Positions 1 through 8,781 of a DNA stretch of 64,000 nt are shown here, in pieces. Position numbers and translations under genes: made by a program. Each line of letters begins with the position of its first letter. The stretch's first letter is position 1. Source of the DNA: Alphaproteobacteria bacterium (GTDB taxonomy: Bacteria; Pseudomonadota; Alphaproteobacteria; Rhodospirillales; Casp-alpha2); assembly GCA_024279135.1 (NCBI GenBank), contig JAJRRU010000004.1, positions 1-64,000 on the forward strand. Reading direction: 5' to 3'. A model generated the notes under the pieces. That model made no database searches. It was not told the origin of the DNA and worked only from the letters and a program-made list of their open reading frames with translations.

Positions 1-28
1 TAATGATTTTTACGTTACTTTGTATCAT

Positions 29-91
29 GAGAGTTACCTTTTCTAAGTTTTCGATGGTTGGGTTGCACCACCATCAAAACTGGTAACTCTC
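29..91. repeat. 63-bp imperfect inverted repeat
   Basis: The outer arms GAGAGTTACC (29-38) and GGTAACTCTC (82-91) are perfect complements. The inner arms AGTTTTCGATGGT and ACCATCAAAACT pair with one unpaired base, and a 7-nt bulge (TTTTCTA) separates the two stems on the left side. The loop is about 8-10 nt. No T-run follows, so a simple Rho-independent terminator is unlikely. It could be a short palindromic repeat or a folded end of a lost element beside the tRNA-Ser scar. I cannot name a family. Confidence 0.5.
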
Positions 92-194
92 GCTCTTTCA
101 AGGGAGCAGTGTCAGATCAGATCGGAACTAATACACCTTATACAACAACACATTTCAGAACGTATGAACACAGCCTAACACCAGCCCCGTCAAT

Positions 195-252
195 CTCGAA
201 AACCGTTGTACTCTTGCGAGTACCCAGGGTTCGAATCCCTGTCTCTCCGCCA
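195..252 (+). tRNA. tRNA-Ser(CGA) 3' fragment, probable att scar
   Basis: The segment reads as the 3' part of a tRNA-Ser: an anticodon loop CTCGAAA with anticodon CGA, the long variable arm (GTACTC/GAGTAC), the T-loop GGTTCGAATCC, an acceptor strand ending CTCTCCG and an encoded CCA. The bases before 195 (CCCCGTCAAT) cannot pair with the anticodon stem strand ACCGT, and no GGAGAG acceptor partner is visible upstream. It is therefore not a complete gene. Homology starts exactly at the anticodon loop, where many tyrosine integrases exchange strands, so it is best read as an attachment-site half left by an integrated element. Confidence 0.75.
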
Positions 253-317
253 TCACTTTAAAAACAACAGGTTAGATAGCAGTCATCGACGGTGAAACAC
301 CGGAGTGAGACATTGCT

Positions 318-560
318 ATGCGCATACCTTCTTATCTAGTCATATCCAGACACCACGTATTTTACTTTCGTTGGCCTATACCCAGAGCCTTGCACCCTAT
401 TGGCAAAAACTCTGATATTAAGCTATCTCTTCATTCGCGAGACCAACATACTGTTTTACAACTTGCACGCCTTCTCTCATATCTTGCATATCAACTACTT
501 AACGATATTTCAGAGGGTGGGATGCGATACGACGAGATCAGGACGCTTACTTACGTGTGA
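318..560 (+). pseudogene. Truncated tyrosine integrase, N-terminal remnant
   Basis: The 80-residue product starts at an ATG and resembles the N-terminal segment of phage-type integrases with a DUF6538-like start: a short basic leader, an aromatic beta-strand (VFYFRWPIP), then SLHSRD and a leucine-rich helix. The core-binding and catalytic domains, with the R-H-R-Y residues, are absent. A complete integrase of this kind is usually 350-450 residues. It starts 65 bp after the tRNA-Ser fragment, the usual place for an island integrase, which supports reading the two together as an old island edge. Family assignment rests on pattern only. Confidence 0.55.
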
Positions 561-608
561 CTATTATCACATCAGGAATACGTTTGGATTTGTAGAAGTT
601 CAAAGTGA

Positions 609-2117
609 CTACGAAAGAACTGCGTGTGGATTTAAATTTGGATATTCTCGAATTTTAGTTTCCTGCTCAAATGCATAGGCCATATTTATAAGTTTGGCCT
701 CCTCTCCAGCAGATGAAAAGAAAGACAACCCGATAGGTAATCCGAATACATAACCCGCTGGAACAGTAAGACTAGGATACCCTGCTACAGCAGCAGGACA
801 AGCACTGCCGCCTGATCTATTATCGCCATTCACCCAATCTATAAGCCAGGGTGGACAAGTCGTCGGTGCGATTATGGCATCCAGTTGATGTTCGGTTAAT
901 AATTTGTCGATACCGTCCTCACGAGAAAGTCGACGGCACTCTTTAAGCGCGTCCAGATAAACCGGATTATCCGGATCGCCCCTGGTTTCTGACATTTTGA
1001 GTATTTCCTGTCTGAAATAAGGCATAACATTCTGAACATTTATTTCGTTGAAAGCGATGACGTCCGCGAGAGAGCAAGTGGGATGTGTTGTATTGCTTAA
1101 ATATTTATTGAGACCGGATTTAAACTCAGTCGACATAACAATCGTTTCATCGGACCTGATATCGCTCGTGGGTGTTAATTCTAAATTATCAACAACCTCA
1201 CCACCAGCATTCCTAATGGAATTTATTGCGCGATCAACAATGTCATCAACGTGTTCATTATATCCACAGTAATTGCGTGGAAGGCCGACCCGTTTCCCCT
1301 TCAGATCATCTGCTTTCATATTTTCAAAAGTGTTAAGGTCATAAGAGTTTGAAAACGTGGTCGTTTTGGCATCATCAGCATCTTCCCCAGCAATAACGCC
1401 CAGAACAATAGCCGCATCCTCCACGCAACGAGCCATTGGCCCAGCTGTATCCTGAGTATAAGATATTGGAATAATACCGGATCGGCTGACAAGCCCAACC
1501 GTTGGTTTGATGCCGACAATTGAATTCATGGCAGATGGGCTGACAATACTGCCATCCGTCTCGGTGCCAATGGCGGCGACACACATTCCTGTTGCAACAG
1601 CGACGGCGGAACCTGAACTGGAGCCACCCGGCGAACGATCAAGCGCGTATGCATTTCGTGTCTGGCCGCCCCGACTGCTCCAACCACTGGAGGAGCGAGG
1701 CGAGCGAAAATTCGCCCATTCACTTAAATTCGTCTTACCGAGAATTATCGCACCAGCCTCACGAAGTTTCGCAACGACAAAAGCATCCTTGGTGGCGTGA
1801 GAGCCAAGCAAGGCAAGTGATCCAGCGGTGGTCATCATTTTATCGGCCGTATCGAGATTATCTTTAACCAATACAGGCATGCCATGCATAAGGCTTCGTG
1901 GGCCACTCAATTGCAGCTCATGATCTAAATGATCAGCAATTTCCAAAGCATCCGAATTGGCTTCCAGAACGGCATTGACCATGGGGTTCATAAGGTCAAT
2001 CTGATCCAGACAATGCCGGGTTAGGGACCGGGCTGAGATGTCACCAGCCAGCATCCGTTTGTTTAGGGTCCGGATTGTCTCAGACTGCAGGTTTATTGCC
2101 CCTGAGTTAACCGTCAT
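609..2117 (-). CDS. Amidase signature family hydrolase
   Basis: A 502-residue cytoplasmic amidase of the amidase-signature superfamily, which hydrolyses carboxamide bonds to acid plus ammonia or amine. The Ser-cisSer-Lys triad can be placed: Lys85 (in VLVKDN), Ser166 in the GGSSSGS stretch and Ser190 in ETDGSI. The 24-residue gap between the two serines is usual for the family. No signal peptide is seen. It is the last gene of the minus-strand transporter operon and starts 2 nt after the permease stop, so translation is probably coupled. Context suggests it hydrolyses an amide or peptide-like compound imported by that system. The substrate cannot be read from the sequence, and a GatA role is unlikely without gatB/gatC nearby. 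Confidence 0.88.
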   Translation of the reverse strand: MTVNSGAINLQSETIRTLNKRMLAGDISARSLTRHCLDQIDLMNPMVNAVLEANSDALEIADHLDHELQLSGPRSLMHGMPVLVKDNLDTADKMMTTAGSLALLGSHATKDAFVVAKLREAGAIILGKTNLSEWANFRSPRSSSGWSSRGGQTRNAYALDRSPGGSSSGSAVAVATGMCVAAIGTETDGSIVSPSAMNSIVGIKPTVGLVSRSGIIPISYTQDTAGPMARCVEDAAIVLGVIAGEDADDAKTTTFSNSYDLNTFENMKADDLKGKRVGLPRNYCGYNEHVDDIVDRAINSIRNAGGEVVDNLELTPTSDIRSDETIVMSTEFKSGLNKYLSNTTHPTCSLADVIAFNEINVQNVMPYFRQEILKMSETRGDPDNPVYLDALKECRRLSREDGIDKLLTEHQLDAIIAPTTCPPWLIDWVNGDNRSGGSACPAAVAGYPSLTVPAGYVFGLPIGLSFFSSAGEEAKLINMAYAFEQETKIREYPNLNPHAVLS

Positions 2118-2119
2118 GC

Positions 2120-3010
2120 CTAAACGTCTTTCACTTCGCGAACATCGAAATGATCTCGCAGGCCATCACCGAGAAAATTAATGCTGAGCACAGTTAACAT
2201 AATGGCGACACCAGGGAAGATACCAATCCACCAAGCCCGTGAGATAAAGCTACGCGCATCGGCGAGAATAAGCCCCCACGTTGGCGTATCAGATTCAACC
2301 CCTAGCCCCAGAAATGACAGGCTGGCTTCACCAAGAATGGCGTAGGAAACACTGACCGTGGCTTGTACGATAATCGGTGCCACTGCGTTGGGTAAAATAT
2401 GGCGCCACATGATCCTGAAATCCGAAGCACCCGAGACACGGGCTGCTGAGATATATTGTTCTTCTTTAATGGTCAGCACCATGCTGCGCGCGATGCGGGC
2501 AAAATCATCCAGAAAGGCCAGGGAGATGGCAACAATAACATTCAATAATCCTGCCCCAAATACAGCGACCAGATAAACCGCGATAATAAAATTCGGGAAA
2601 GCCCACTGCAAATCAATATAGCGCATAATGATCATGTCGACCCAGCCGCCGAAATACCCCGCGGCGACTCCCATGGCCACACCAAAGAAAAGGGCAATAG
2701 CCACCGTGGATACCCCAACCAACAATGAAATTTGTGTGCCATGGATAATACGACTGAGCAGGTCGCGGCCCAGATCATCTGTGCCTAATGGAAATTCCAA
2801 ACTGGGCGCGATCATCATTTCAAAGTCCATGGCCGTGGGATCATGGGGGGCAATCCAGGGGGCGAAGATGGCAAAGAAGGTAAAGATTGATAGCGTGATC
2901 AATCCAAACATAGCTTTTTTATCTTTTTTCACAACGGCGAAAAAGCTGGCTTTCTGAGAGGCTGGTGAACGCTCTCCTTCAGTGCCTAAAACGGTAGAAT
3001 ACTTTGTCAT
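2120..3010 (-). CDS. Peptide-type ABC permease (DppC-like)
   Basis: A 296-residue inner-membrane permease of the dipeptide/oligopeptide/nickel class. About six hydrophobic segments are visible. The N-terminal region has the conserved luminal motif GTDDLGRDLLSR, and the cytoplasmic EAA loop reads AARVSGASDFRIMWRHILPN. It pairs with the DppB-like permease upstream; their genes overlap by 4 bp, which is typical of co-translated subunits. The amidase follows after 2 nt. The N-terminal 40 residues are polar and cytoplasmic, as in other DppC proteins. Substrate is unknown; dipeptides, opines or other small amides are all possible for this family. Confidence 0.92.
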   Translation of the reverse strand: MTKYSTVLGTEGERSPASQKASFFAVVKKDKKAMFGLITLSIFTFFAIFAPWIAPHDPTAMDFEMMIAPSLEFPLGTDDLGRDLLSRIIHGTQISLLVGVSTVAIALFFGVAMGVAAGYFGGWVDMIIMRYIDLQWAFPNFIIAVYLVAVFGAGLLNVIVAISLAFLDDFARIARSMVLTIKEEQYISAARVSGASDFRIMWRHILPNAVAPIIVQATVSVSYAILGEASLSFLGLGVESDTPTWGLILADARSFISRAWWIGIFPGVAIMLTVLSINFLGDGLRDHFDVREVKDV

Positions 3011-3969
3011 GATTGAAGTCTAATTCTTGGGTCAATGATGGAATAGAGTACATCGACCAATAAGTTGGAAAATACAAATATCGCCGATACCACAAGGATC
3101 GTTCCCTGAACCACCGGATAATCACGGTTTAGAATGCCCTGAATTAATAATCGGCCCAAACCTTTGATGGCAAAGACGTTTTCCACGACAACCGTGCCTG
3201 ACATCAACAACGCAAAGGCAATGCCAATGACGGTCACAACAGGAATGAGGGCGTTAGGCAATGCGTGGGTCATGATTAATGTTCGTTCGCTCAATCCTTT
3301 GGAGCGAGCGACGCGCATATATTCTGTATTGAGGACCTCAAGCATGGAGGATCGGATCATGCGCGCGACAATCGCCGAAAACGCCGTTCCAACGGCCAGA
3401 GCCGGTAATATCAAATGTGAAAGCCAGGGCCAAAAACCCTTGGCAAGCGGCACGTAACCGATAGCGGGCAGCCAATGCAGGTTTGCTGCAAACGCAATAA
3501 TAAGCAAAATAGCCAACCAGAAATCAGGCATACTAAGCCCCAGGAAAGCAACAAATGTAACGGCATAATCCGCCCTGGAATTCCGTCTGGTTGCTGCAAT
3601 CAATCCGGCTGGAACCGCAATAACCATGGCAATAATAAAAGACAGCGAGGCAAGCGACAAGGTCCTTGGAAGGGCTTCCATAAGCAATCGGCTGACCTCT
3701 ACCCGACTGCCATAAATTGATCTGCCGAAATCACCCTGCACTGCGTTCCAGAGCCATTTTCCATACTGAACATACATTGGTCGATCCAGACCCAATTTTG
3801 TTCGAATTTCATCGACGGCATCAGGATCACCGGCATCATATAACATGGCAGCAATAGGATCGCCCGGAACAAGCCGCAACATAATGAAGACCAGTGTCGC
3901 AACGGCGAACATGACGATCAACGCGCCAAAAATTCGGCGTACAAGAAAACGGGACATTTTAACTCTCAA
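3007..3969 (-). CDS. Peptide-type ABC permease (DppB-like)
   Basis: A 320-residue permease with an N-terminal anchor (residues about 8-30), the periplasmic segment with LRLVPGDP and LGLDRP characteristic of DppB/OppB proteins, and an EAA loop (YMRVARSKGLSERTLIMTHA) near residue 220. It probably forms the translocation pore with the DppC-like subunit, whose start overlaps its stop by 4 bp. It follows the binding-protein gene after 55 bp containing a strong stem-loop, so it may be translated less than the binding protein. Confidence 0.92.
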   Translation of the reverse strand: MRVKMSRFLVRRIFGALIVMFAVATLVFIMLRLVPGDPIAAMLYDAGDPDAVDEIRTKLGLDRPMYVQYGKWLWNAVQGDFGRSIYGSRVEVSRLLMEALPRTLSLASLSFIIAMVIAVPAGLIAATRRNSRADYAVTFVAFLGLSMPDFWLAILLIIAFAANLHWLPAIGYVPLAKGFWPWLSHLILPALAVGTAFSAIVARMIRSSMLEVLNTEYMRVARSKGLSERTLIMTHALPNALIPVVTVIGIAFALLMSGTVVVENVFAIKGLGRLLIQGILNRDYPVVQGTILVVSAIFVFSNLLVDVLYSIIDPRIRLQS

Positions 3970-3979
3970 TAATTATACA

Positions 3980-4007
3980 GACCAGGCTACATGACTGCAG
4001 CCTGGTC
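3980..4007 (-). terminator. Stem-loop between binding protein and permease genes
   Basis: Arms GACCAGGCT (3980-3988) and AGCCTGGTC (3999-4007) are a perfect 9-bp inverted repeat with a 10-nt loop, in the gap after the binding-protein stop. In the transcribed direction it is followed by TGTATAATTATT rather than a clean T-run, so it is more likely a partial terminator or 3'-end stabiliser that raises binding-protein mRNA over permease mRNA. The same arrangement occurs in the other two transporter operons here. Confidence 0.6.
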
Positions 4008-4024
4008 CATAAATTTAGCTCGGT

Positions 4025-5815
4025 TTAAGAAATGGTCACACGATCTAAATCGACCAATCCAGGTATCCGACTTTGTTTCGGGAAGTTCACGCTGATATGG
4101 TGAACCAGAATGTTAGCGGGGTGGAACAAGAAGATACTAGCAACTTTATCCGACGTAATCTTGTCCACTTTTCGCACCAGAGCCCGACGTTTTTCAAGAT
4201 CAGCCTCGGTACTTTGCTCGGCGATTAATTCATCGGCTTCCTTATCAGAGAAGTAACCGAATGGATAAATTGATTTATCCCGATTACGGCCGTTAAATTT
4301 GGATTCAGTCTGCATCCAATCAACAATACCATCATCCGGATCAAAGTCACCGCCACTACCTGAACGACGGAGATCCCATTTCATGGTATCGAATTCTTCA
4401 ACGTTAACGGACCATTCTTTGGCTTCAATTTGAATTTTAACACCCAGATTACGCTTAAAAATATCCGCAACAACGGTCGCCTCACGACGCCCTGAAGGGG
4501 TTGTTGTCAACTTTAATGTCGGGAACCCTTCACCACCGGGATAACCGGCAGCAGCCATCAGACGCTGAGCTTCCGTAACGTCAAATTTTTGATTTGACGT
4601 TTCAGCAAGCGTTTCATCGAAATAGAAACCCATAGCAGGGTTAATCGTCCCATGCGCAGGTGTGCCGCGACCAAACTGTGCCTGTTTGAGATAACGATCA
4701 CGATCCATCGCTTTGGCAAATGCAAGACGAACCATGAACCCTTTTTCTTTCATCAATTCAGAAACAGGTTTATTAAAATCGCTGACTTTCATGTGTTCAT
4801 GCCATGGGTTAATCCAGATCGACTGGAACCCGGGGCCAGCAACTTCATCGACAACCAGATCAGGGTTGGCAACAAAACGGTCAACCAGTTCAGCGGCAAT
4901 AGGGTTGCCACCAATTAACTGGATGTCGCCCGATTCGATAGCCGCCGCCAGTGGTTCTGCGTCACTGATTGGCTTAATGATAACTTTATCAAGTTTGGGG
5001 CGTTCGGGATCATAATAATCCGCAAATTTATCCATTTCTACGCCTTGACCAAGTTGGTGTTCAATAATCTTGAAAGGTCCTGTACCAACCGGTGTCAGGC
5101 CATATTGTGACTCACCCATTGATTCCAAAGCGCCTCGGCAAACAATGGTCATGGCACGACCGCTTGAGCGTTCAAGAGTTTTGGTCAGGAAAGAAGCCTG
5201 TGGTTTATCAAGCTTGAAACGAACCTGAAGGTCATTCACTTTTTCGACATCATTAACATTAGCCAAAACACGAGAGTGGATAGATTTGGTGCTGTCTTTG
5301 GAGCGGTTGTAGGTGAATAAAACATCATCGGCATCAAATTTATCGCCGTTGTGGAACGTCACACCACTGCGCAATGTGAACAGGTAATCTGTACCGGAAC
5401 TATCGATTTCCCAGCTCTCGGCCAGATCACCTTCACCAACCAGATCAGGGTTGATATGCATAAGGCCACTGAGCACATTTGACATGATCTGGAACTGCAC
5501 AACCTGATTGATTTGTGCAGGATCAAGGGTGACGATTTGGCCAACACCGGCCCAACCGCAGGTTAATGTGCCACCGGAAACGGCTTCGGAATCATTAAAG
5601 CCGGCAGCCATGGGGATCATATTCGTTGCCGTTAGCGTACCAGCAGCGGCCATCAGTCGCAGAATTGAGCGACGGCTCATATGTGGGCCGCTCATATCAT
5701 GTTTTGACAGGCCAAAGAGTGGATCCTTAGAATCAAAATCATAAGCGCTAGCCAATTCCCTTTCGAGTTCGGCTCTCTCGATGAGGGTTAACCCATCTAA
5801 TGTTTTTATCGACAT
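4025..5815 (-). CDS. Peptide-type ABC substrate-binding protein (SBP family 5), Tat signal
   Basis: A 596-residue periplasmic binding protein of the extracellular solute-binding family 5 (DppA/OppA/NikA type). A twin-arginine signal is visible at residues 46-70 (MSRRSILRLMAAAG), after an unusually long 45-residue acidic lead. An AGGGAGAA-like ribosome site upstream supports the start at 5815 rather than the internal Met46. The mature part begins near GGTLTCGW and keeps family landmarks such as LAESWEI, TFHNGDKFDADDV and GTGPFKI. It sits between the ATPase pair and the permeases. Tat export suggests folding before export; the ligand is not predictable. Confidence 0.92.
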   Translation of the reverse strand: MSIKTLDGLTLIERAELERELASAYDFDSKDPLFGLSKHDMSGPHMSRRSILRLMAAAGTLTATNMIPMAAGFNDSEAVSGGTLTCGWAGVGQIVTLDPAQINQVVQFQIMSNVLSGLMHINPDLVGEGDLAESWEIDSSGTDYLFTLRSGVTFHNGDKFDADDVLFTYNRSKDSTKSIHSRVLANVNDVEKVNDLQVRFKLDKPQASFLTKTLERSSGRAMTIVCRGALESMGESQYGLTPVGTGPFKIIEHQLGQGVEMDKFADYYDPERPKLDKVIIKPISDAEPLAAAIESGDIQLIGGNPIAAELVDRFVANPDLVVDEVAGPGFQSIWINPWHEHMKVSDFNKPVSELMKEKGFMVRLAFAKAMDRDRYLKQAQFGRGTPAHGTINPAMGFYFDETLAETSNQKFDVTEAQRLMAAAGYPGGEGFPTLKLTTTPSGRREATVVADIFKRNLGVKIQIEAKEWSVNVEEFDTMKWDLRRSGSGGDFDPDDGIVDWMQTESKFNGRNRDKSIYPFGYFSDKEADELIAEQSTEADLEKRRALVRKVDKITSDKVASIFLFHPANILVHHISVNFPKQSRIPGLVDLDRVTIS

Positions 5816-5877
5816 ACTAAAATTCTCCCTAATTAAATTTTGTGTTTCTAATGGTCTTCCTCAATTTCGCTGTTCTC

Positions 5878-6897
5878 TCAACTGAGAGGGCAAGCGACTA
5901 TCCGTCCACCGGGTAAATCCCGAGATTCTGGAATCTGTGTTTTACAACTATCGACCGCCATCGAGCACCTTGGATGAAATACACATCCGGAGGGCGGATT
6001 TATTGGGCTTGGCACTTCACCACCAAGATAGGTATGGGAACGACCCTGTTCTATTTCAGGATCAGGAATGGGAACGGCAGTTAGAAGGGCCTTGGTGTAG
6101 GGGTGTTTAGGATCTTTGAATATGTCATCACACTCACCAATCTCAACGATCTTTCCAAGATACATAACGGCCACCCTGTGACACAAATGACGCACTACGC
6201 TCAAGTCATGACCGATGAAGAGATAAGTCAGTCCGAATTCTTCGCGCAGGTCTTCTAACAAACGAATGATTTGGGCTTGAATTGACACATCCAAAGCCGA
6301 TACGGCCTCATCACAAACAATGAATTCCGGGCGCAGTGCCAACGCACGGGCGATACCAACGCGTTGTCGCTGTCCGCCGGACATCTCATGGGGGTAACGA
6401 TCGGCCAGATTTACTGGCAGGCCGCAAGTTGACAAGAGCTCCCCGACCCGGCGAGCGCGATCAATAAAGCGCATTCCCTTTTCATGGATAATCAATGGCT
6501 CGGCAATAATATCGCCAACCGACATTCTTGGATTGAGCGAACTGAATGGGTCTTGAAAAACGGCTTGTACTTTGCGCCGGCAATCAATCATTTCTTCCGG
6601 TTTCAGGTTGTTGATATCATACCCTTCGAAATTCACACGGCCACTCGTCGGAGCTTGCAAATTCAACAGGCAACGACCAATGGTGGTTTTGCCACAACCG
6701 GATTCACCCACAAGCCCCAATGTCTCGCCGCGCTTGATTTGAAATGAAACCCCGTCAACGGCTTTTACGTGACCAATAGTTTTTTGAATAAAGATGCCAT
6801 CTCTTACAGGGAAATGGACTTGAAGGTTATCAACCCTTAGCAGATAATCCTGCTCGGAAAACTGGTCTGCCTGTAATGCTGTGCTGGACTGGCTCAC
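5878..6897 (-). CDS. Peptide-type ABC ATPase (DppF/OppF-like)
   Basis: A 339-residue cytoplasmic ATPase. Walker A is [11 protein letters not shown], the signature is MSGGQRQR, Walker B with catalytic Glu is [12 protein letters not shown], and the H-loop is FIGHDLSV. The C-terminal oligopeptide-transporter extension (from about residue 250) carries [14 protein letters not shown], the cysteine cluster that binds a 4Fe-4S centre in DppD/DppF proteins. The preceding ATPase gene overlaps its start by 4 bp, and the binding-protein gene follows after 62 bp. It is the F-type partner of a heterodimeric motor. Confidence 0.93.
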   Translation of the reverse strand: MSQSSTALQADQFSEQDYLLRVDNLQVHFPVRDGIFIQKTIGHVKAVDGVSFQIKRGETLGLVGESGCGKTTIGRCLLNLQAPTSGRVNFEGYDINNLKPEEMIDCRRKVQAVFQDPFSSLNPRMSVGDIIAEPLIIHEKGMRFIDRARRVGELLSTCGLPVNLADRYPHEMSGGQRQRVGIARALALRPEFIVCDEAVSALDVSIQAQIIRLLEDLREEFGLTYLFIGHDLSVVRHLCHRVAVMYLGKIVEIGECDDIFKDPKHPYTKALLTAVPIPDPEIEQGRSHTYLGGEVPSPINPPSGCVFHPRCSMAVDSCKTQIPESRDLPGGRIVACPLS

Positions 6898-7886
6898 GCC
6901 GCATTCTCCCTTTGCAACGCTTCAATTTCCCAACAGGCAGATCGATGTTCATCATCAACAACCGCTAAAACTGGAATTTCTATATGACACTTCTCAGTGG
7001 CAAAGCGGCACCTGGGGGCAAAAGCACACCCGTCTCCGAGTGCAGAAAGATCTGGTGGGTTTCCTGGAATTGGTTCAAGTGGCTTTCCTCGTTCCTGATC
7101 AAGCCGAGGAACGGAATTTAGCAATCCCACCGTATACGGGTGACTGGGATTAGCGTAGAGGTTCCGAGCACTGCCGGATTCCACAATGCGCCCCGCATAC
7201 ATGACATTCACCCATTCAGCATAGCGCGCGACAATACCCAAATTATGGGTAATAAGAACCAGAGCCACATTCATTTTTTTGCACAAATCCTGCATCAGGG
7301 ACAAGACCTGTGCTTGAATTGTCACATCCAGAGCCGTTGTCGGCTCATCGGCAATAATAAGCTTCGGTTTGCAAGATAGGGCCATGGCAATCATCACCCG
7401 TTGGCGCATACCACCGCTCAGTTGATGCGGGTACTGATTTAATCTCTCTACTGGATCGGAAATGCCAACCATGGATAAAAGCTCAACCGCGCGTGCGTTA
7501 GCTTGCTTTTTATCCAGGCCAAGATGCAGCTTCATCCCTTCGGTAAGCTGCCGTCTAATCGACAACACAGGGTTCAAAGCGCTCATGGGTTCCTGGAATA
7601 CCATTGCGATATCCTGTCCCCGCATATCTCTGATAGCCTGATCATCCAGGCTCAGCAGATCGGTTCCATCAAATAAAATCTCGCCACCAACAATTCTGCC
7701 AGGTGGGGTTTGAACAAGGCCCAGTATGGTAAGTGCGCTGACTGACTTACCACTGCCAGATTCACCCACAATTGCGACGATATCTCCCCCGGAAACTGAA
7801 TAGGAAATACCGTTTACAGCTTGCACCAGACCACCCGGGGTCTTGAATTCAACGATCAAGTCTTTAATTTGGAGAAGTTTCTCCAA
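6894..7886 (-). CDS. Peptide-type ABC ATPase (DppD/OppD-like)
   Basis: A 330-residue ATPase and the first gene of the minus-strand transporter operon. Walker A is [12 protein letters not shown], the signature LSGGMRQRV, Walker [13 protein letters not shown], and the switch His is in LITHNLGIV. The C-terminal oligopeptide extension includes [14 protein letters not shown], a likely Fe-S cysteine cluster. It couples ATP hydrolysis to transport with the F-type ATPase encoded immediately downstream (4-bp overlap). Its upstream region (7887-8082) is shared with the divergent GntR regulator and holds two palindromes, so the operon is probably controlled by that regulator. Confidence 0.93.
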   Translation of the reverse strand: MEKLLQIKDLIVEFKTPGGLVQAVNGISYSVSGGDIVAIVGESGSGKSVSALTILGLVQTPPGRIVGGEILFDGTDLLSLDDQAIRDMRGQDIAMVFQEPMSALNPVLSIRRQLTEGMKLHLGLDKKQANARAVELLSMVGISDPVERLNQYPHQLSGGMRQRVMIAMALSCKPKLIIADEPTTALDVTIQAQVLSLMQDLCKKMNVALVLITHNLGIVARYAEWVNVMYAGRIVESGSARNLYANPSHPYTVGLLNSVPRLDQERGKPLEPIPGNPPDLSALGDGCAFAPRCRFATEKCHIEIPVLAVVDDEHRSACWEIEALQRENAA

Positions 7887-7954
7887 TATACCGCCCTCCC
7901 TGGCAACACACGTAATTGACTTTTTTCGGTAACTGCAATTTTTTTAACAACAAA

Positions 7955-7974
7955 AATTCTGGTTCAACAGAATT
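7955..7974. promoter_or_regulatory. Inverted repeat, candidate GntR operator
   Basis: AATTCTG (7955-7961) and CAGAATT (7968-7974) form a perfect 7-bp inverted repeat with a 6-bp spacer. It lies in the divergent gap between the ABC operon start (7886) and the GntR gene (8083). Size and placement suit a dimeric regulator; assignment to the adjacent GntR protein is inference. Confidence 0.4.
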
Positions 7975-8039
7975 CACTGCTTTTTTTTAGCGTTGTATAA
8001 ATCCTTGTTGAAAATATTTTAATTTTGATTATTATTCAG

Positions 8040-8051
8040 ATTATCGATAAT
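8040..8051. promoter_or_regulatory. Palindrome upstream of gntR-type gene
   Basis: ATTATCGATAAT is a perfect 12-bp palindrome 31 bp before the regulator start, followed at once by another GATAAT half and an ATCGAT. The clustering of three ATTATC/GATAAT half-sites near the start codon suggests an autoregulatory site, but the region is AT-rich and this could be chance. Confidence 0.35.
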
Positions 8052-8082
8052 GATAATCGATTGATGTGAAGTTCAAGTCAAG

Positions 8083-8775
8083 ATGAATCTACCTAAATCA
8101 AGCAGCCCATTGTATAATTTTAAATTTTCGACCTTAACCAAAGGAAGCACTGTTTTCCATGCGGTTCGTCGACGTATCCTTTTGGGTGAAATTCCTTCAG
8201 GCTCCCCCCTTGTCGAGCAAAGCCTGGGGCGGGAATTCAATTGTAGTCAGGGCACGGTACGTGAAGCTTTACTACGATTGCAGGAAGATGGCTTGGTTGA
8301 ACGCCGGGGTTATCGCGGAACGATTGTTGCCCGAACCTACGTGACCGAAGCTATTCAGATGGCAAAAATAAGAATTGGCCTTGAGGTTGAAGGTATTCGG
8401 CAAGCCGCCCTTTCCTTCACAACAAAGGATCTGGAAAACGTCGAAAATATGCTCGATAAAATGGAAAAAGCCATGGCTGGCGGAGATCAATATGCTGTCA
8501 GTGAATTGGACAGATTGATCCATATGACCATATTCCGCGCATCAAACCTGAAAGCCCTTGAATCCATTTTGATGCGTTGCACATTGCATATGCATCTTTT
8601 CACGTTTGGCAGTCAAGAGACAAAAGATCTGAGAATGTCACCAACTGAAGCGCATAAACCAATAATGCAAGCTCTCGCTGCACAGAACCCGGATCAAGCC
8701 GCGGAGGCTATGCGAGACCATATCACCCAGGTTATTGAGTTATGGGCCCCGCCGCTTAAGTCTGCATTAGATTAA
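8083..8775 (+). CDS. GntR-family regulator, FCD subfamily
   Basis: A 230-residue transcription factor. The N-terminal winged helix-turn-helix (about residues 20-85) contains LVEQSLGREFNCSQGTVREALLRLQEDGLVERRG split around the recognition helix, and the C-terminal all-helical FCD domain (about 95-220) carries the usual metal-ligand histidines in its helices. FCD regulators usually sense small organic acids or amino-acid derivatives. The gene is divergent from the peptide-type ABC/amidase operon and convergent (6-bp gap) with the gamma-glutamyltransferase gene, so it is the likely local regulator. The ATG at 8083 has only a weak ribosome site. Confidence 0.9.
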   Translation: MNLPKSSSPLYNFKFSTLTKGSTVFHAVRRRILLGEIPSGSPLVEQSLGREFNCSQGTVREALLRLQEDGLVERRGYRGTIVARTYVTEAIQMAKIRIGLEVEGIRQAALSFTTKDLENVENMLDKMEKAMAGGDQYAVSELDRLIHMTIFRASNLKALESILMRCTLHMHLFTFGSQETKDLRMSPTEAHKPIMQALAAQNPDQAAEAMRDHITQVIELWAPPLKSALD

Positions 8776-8781
8776 CATATA

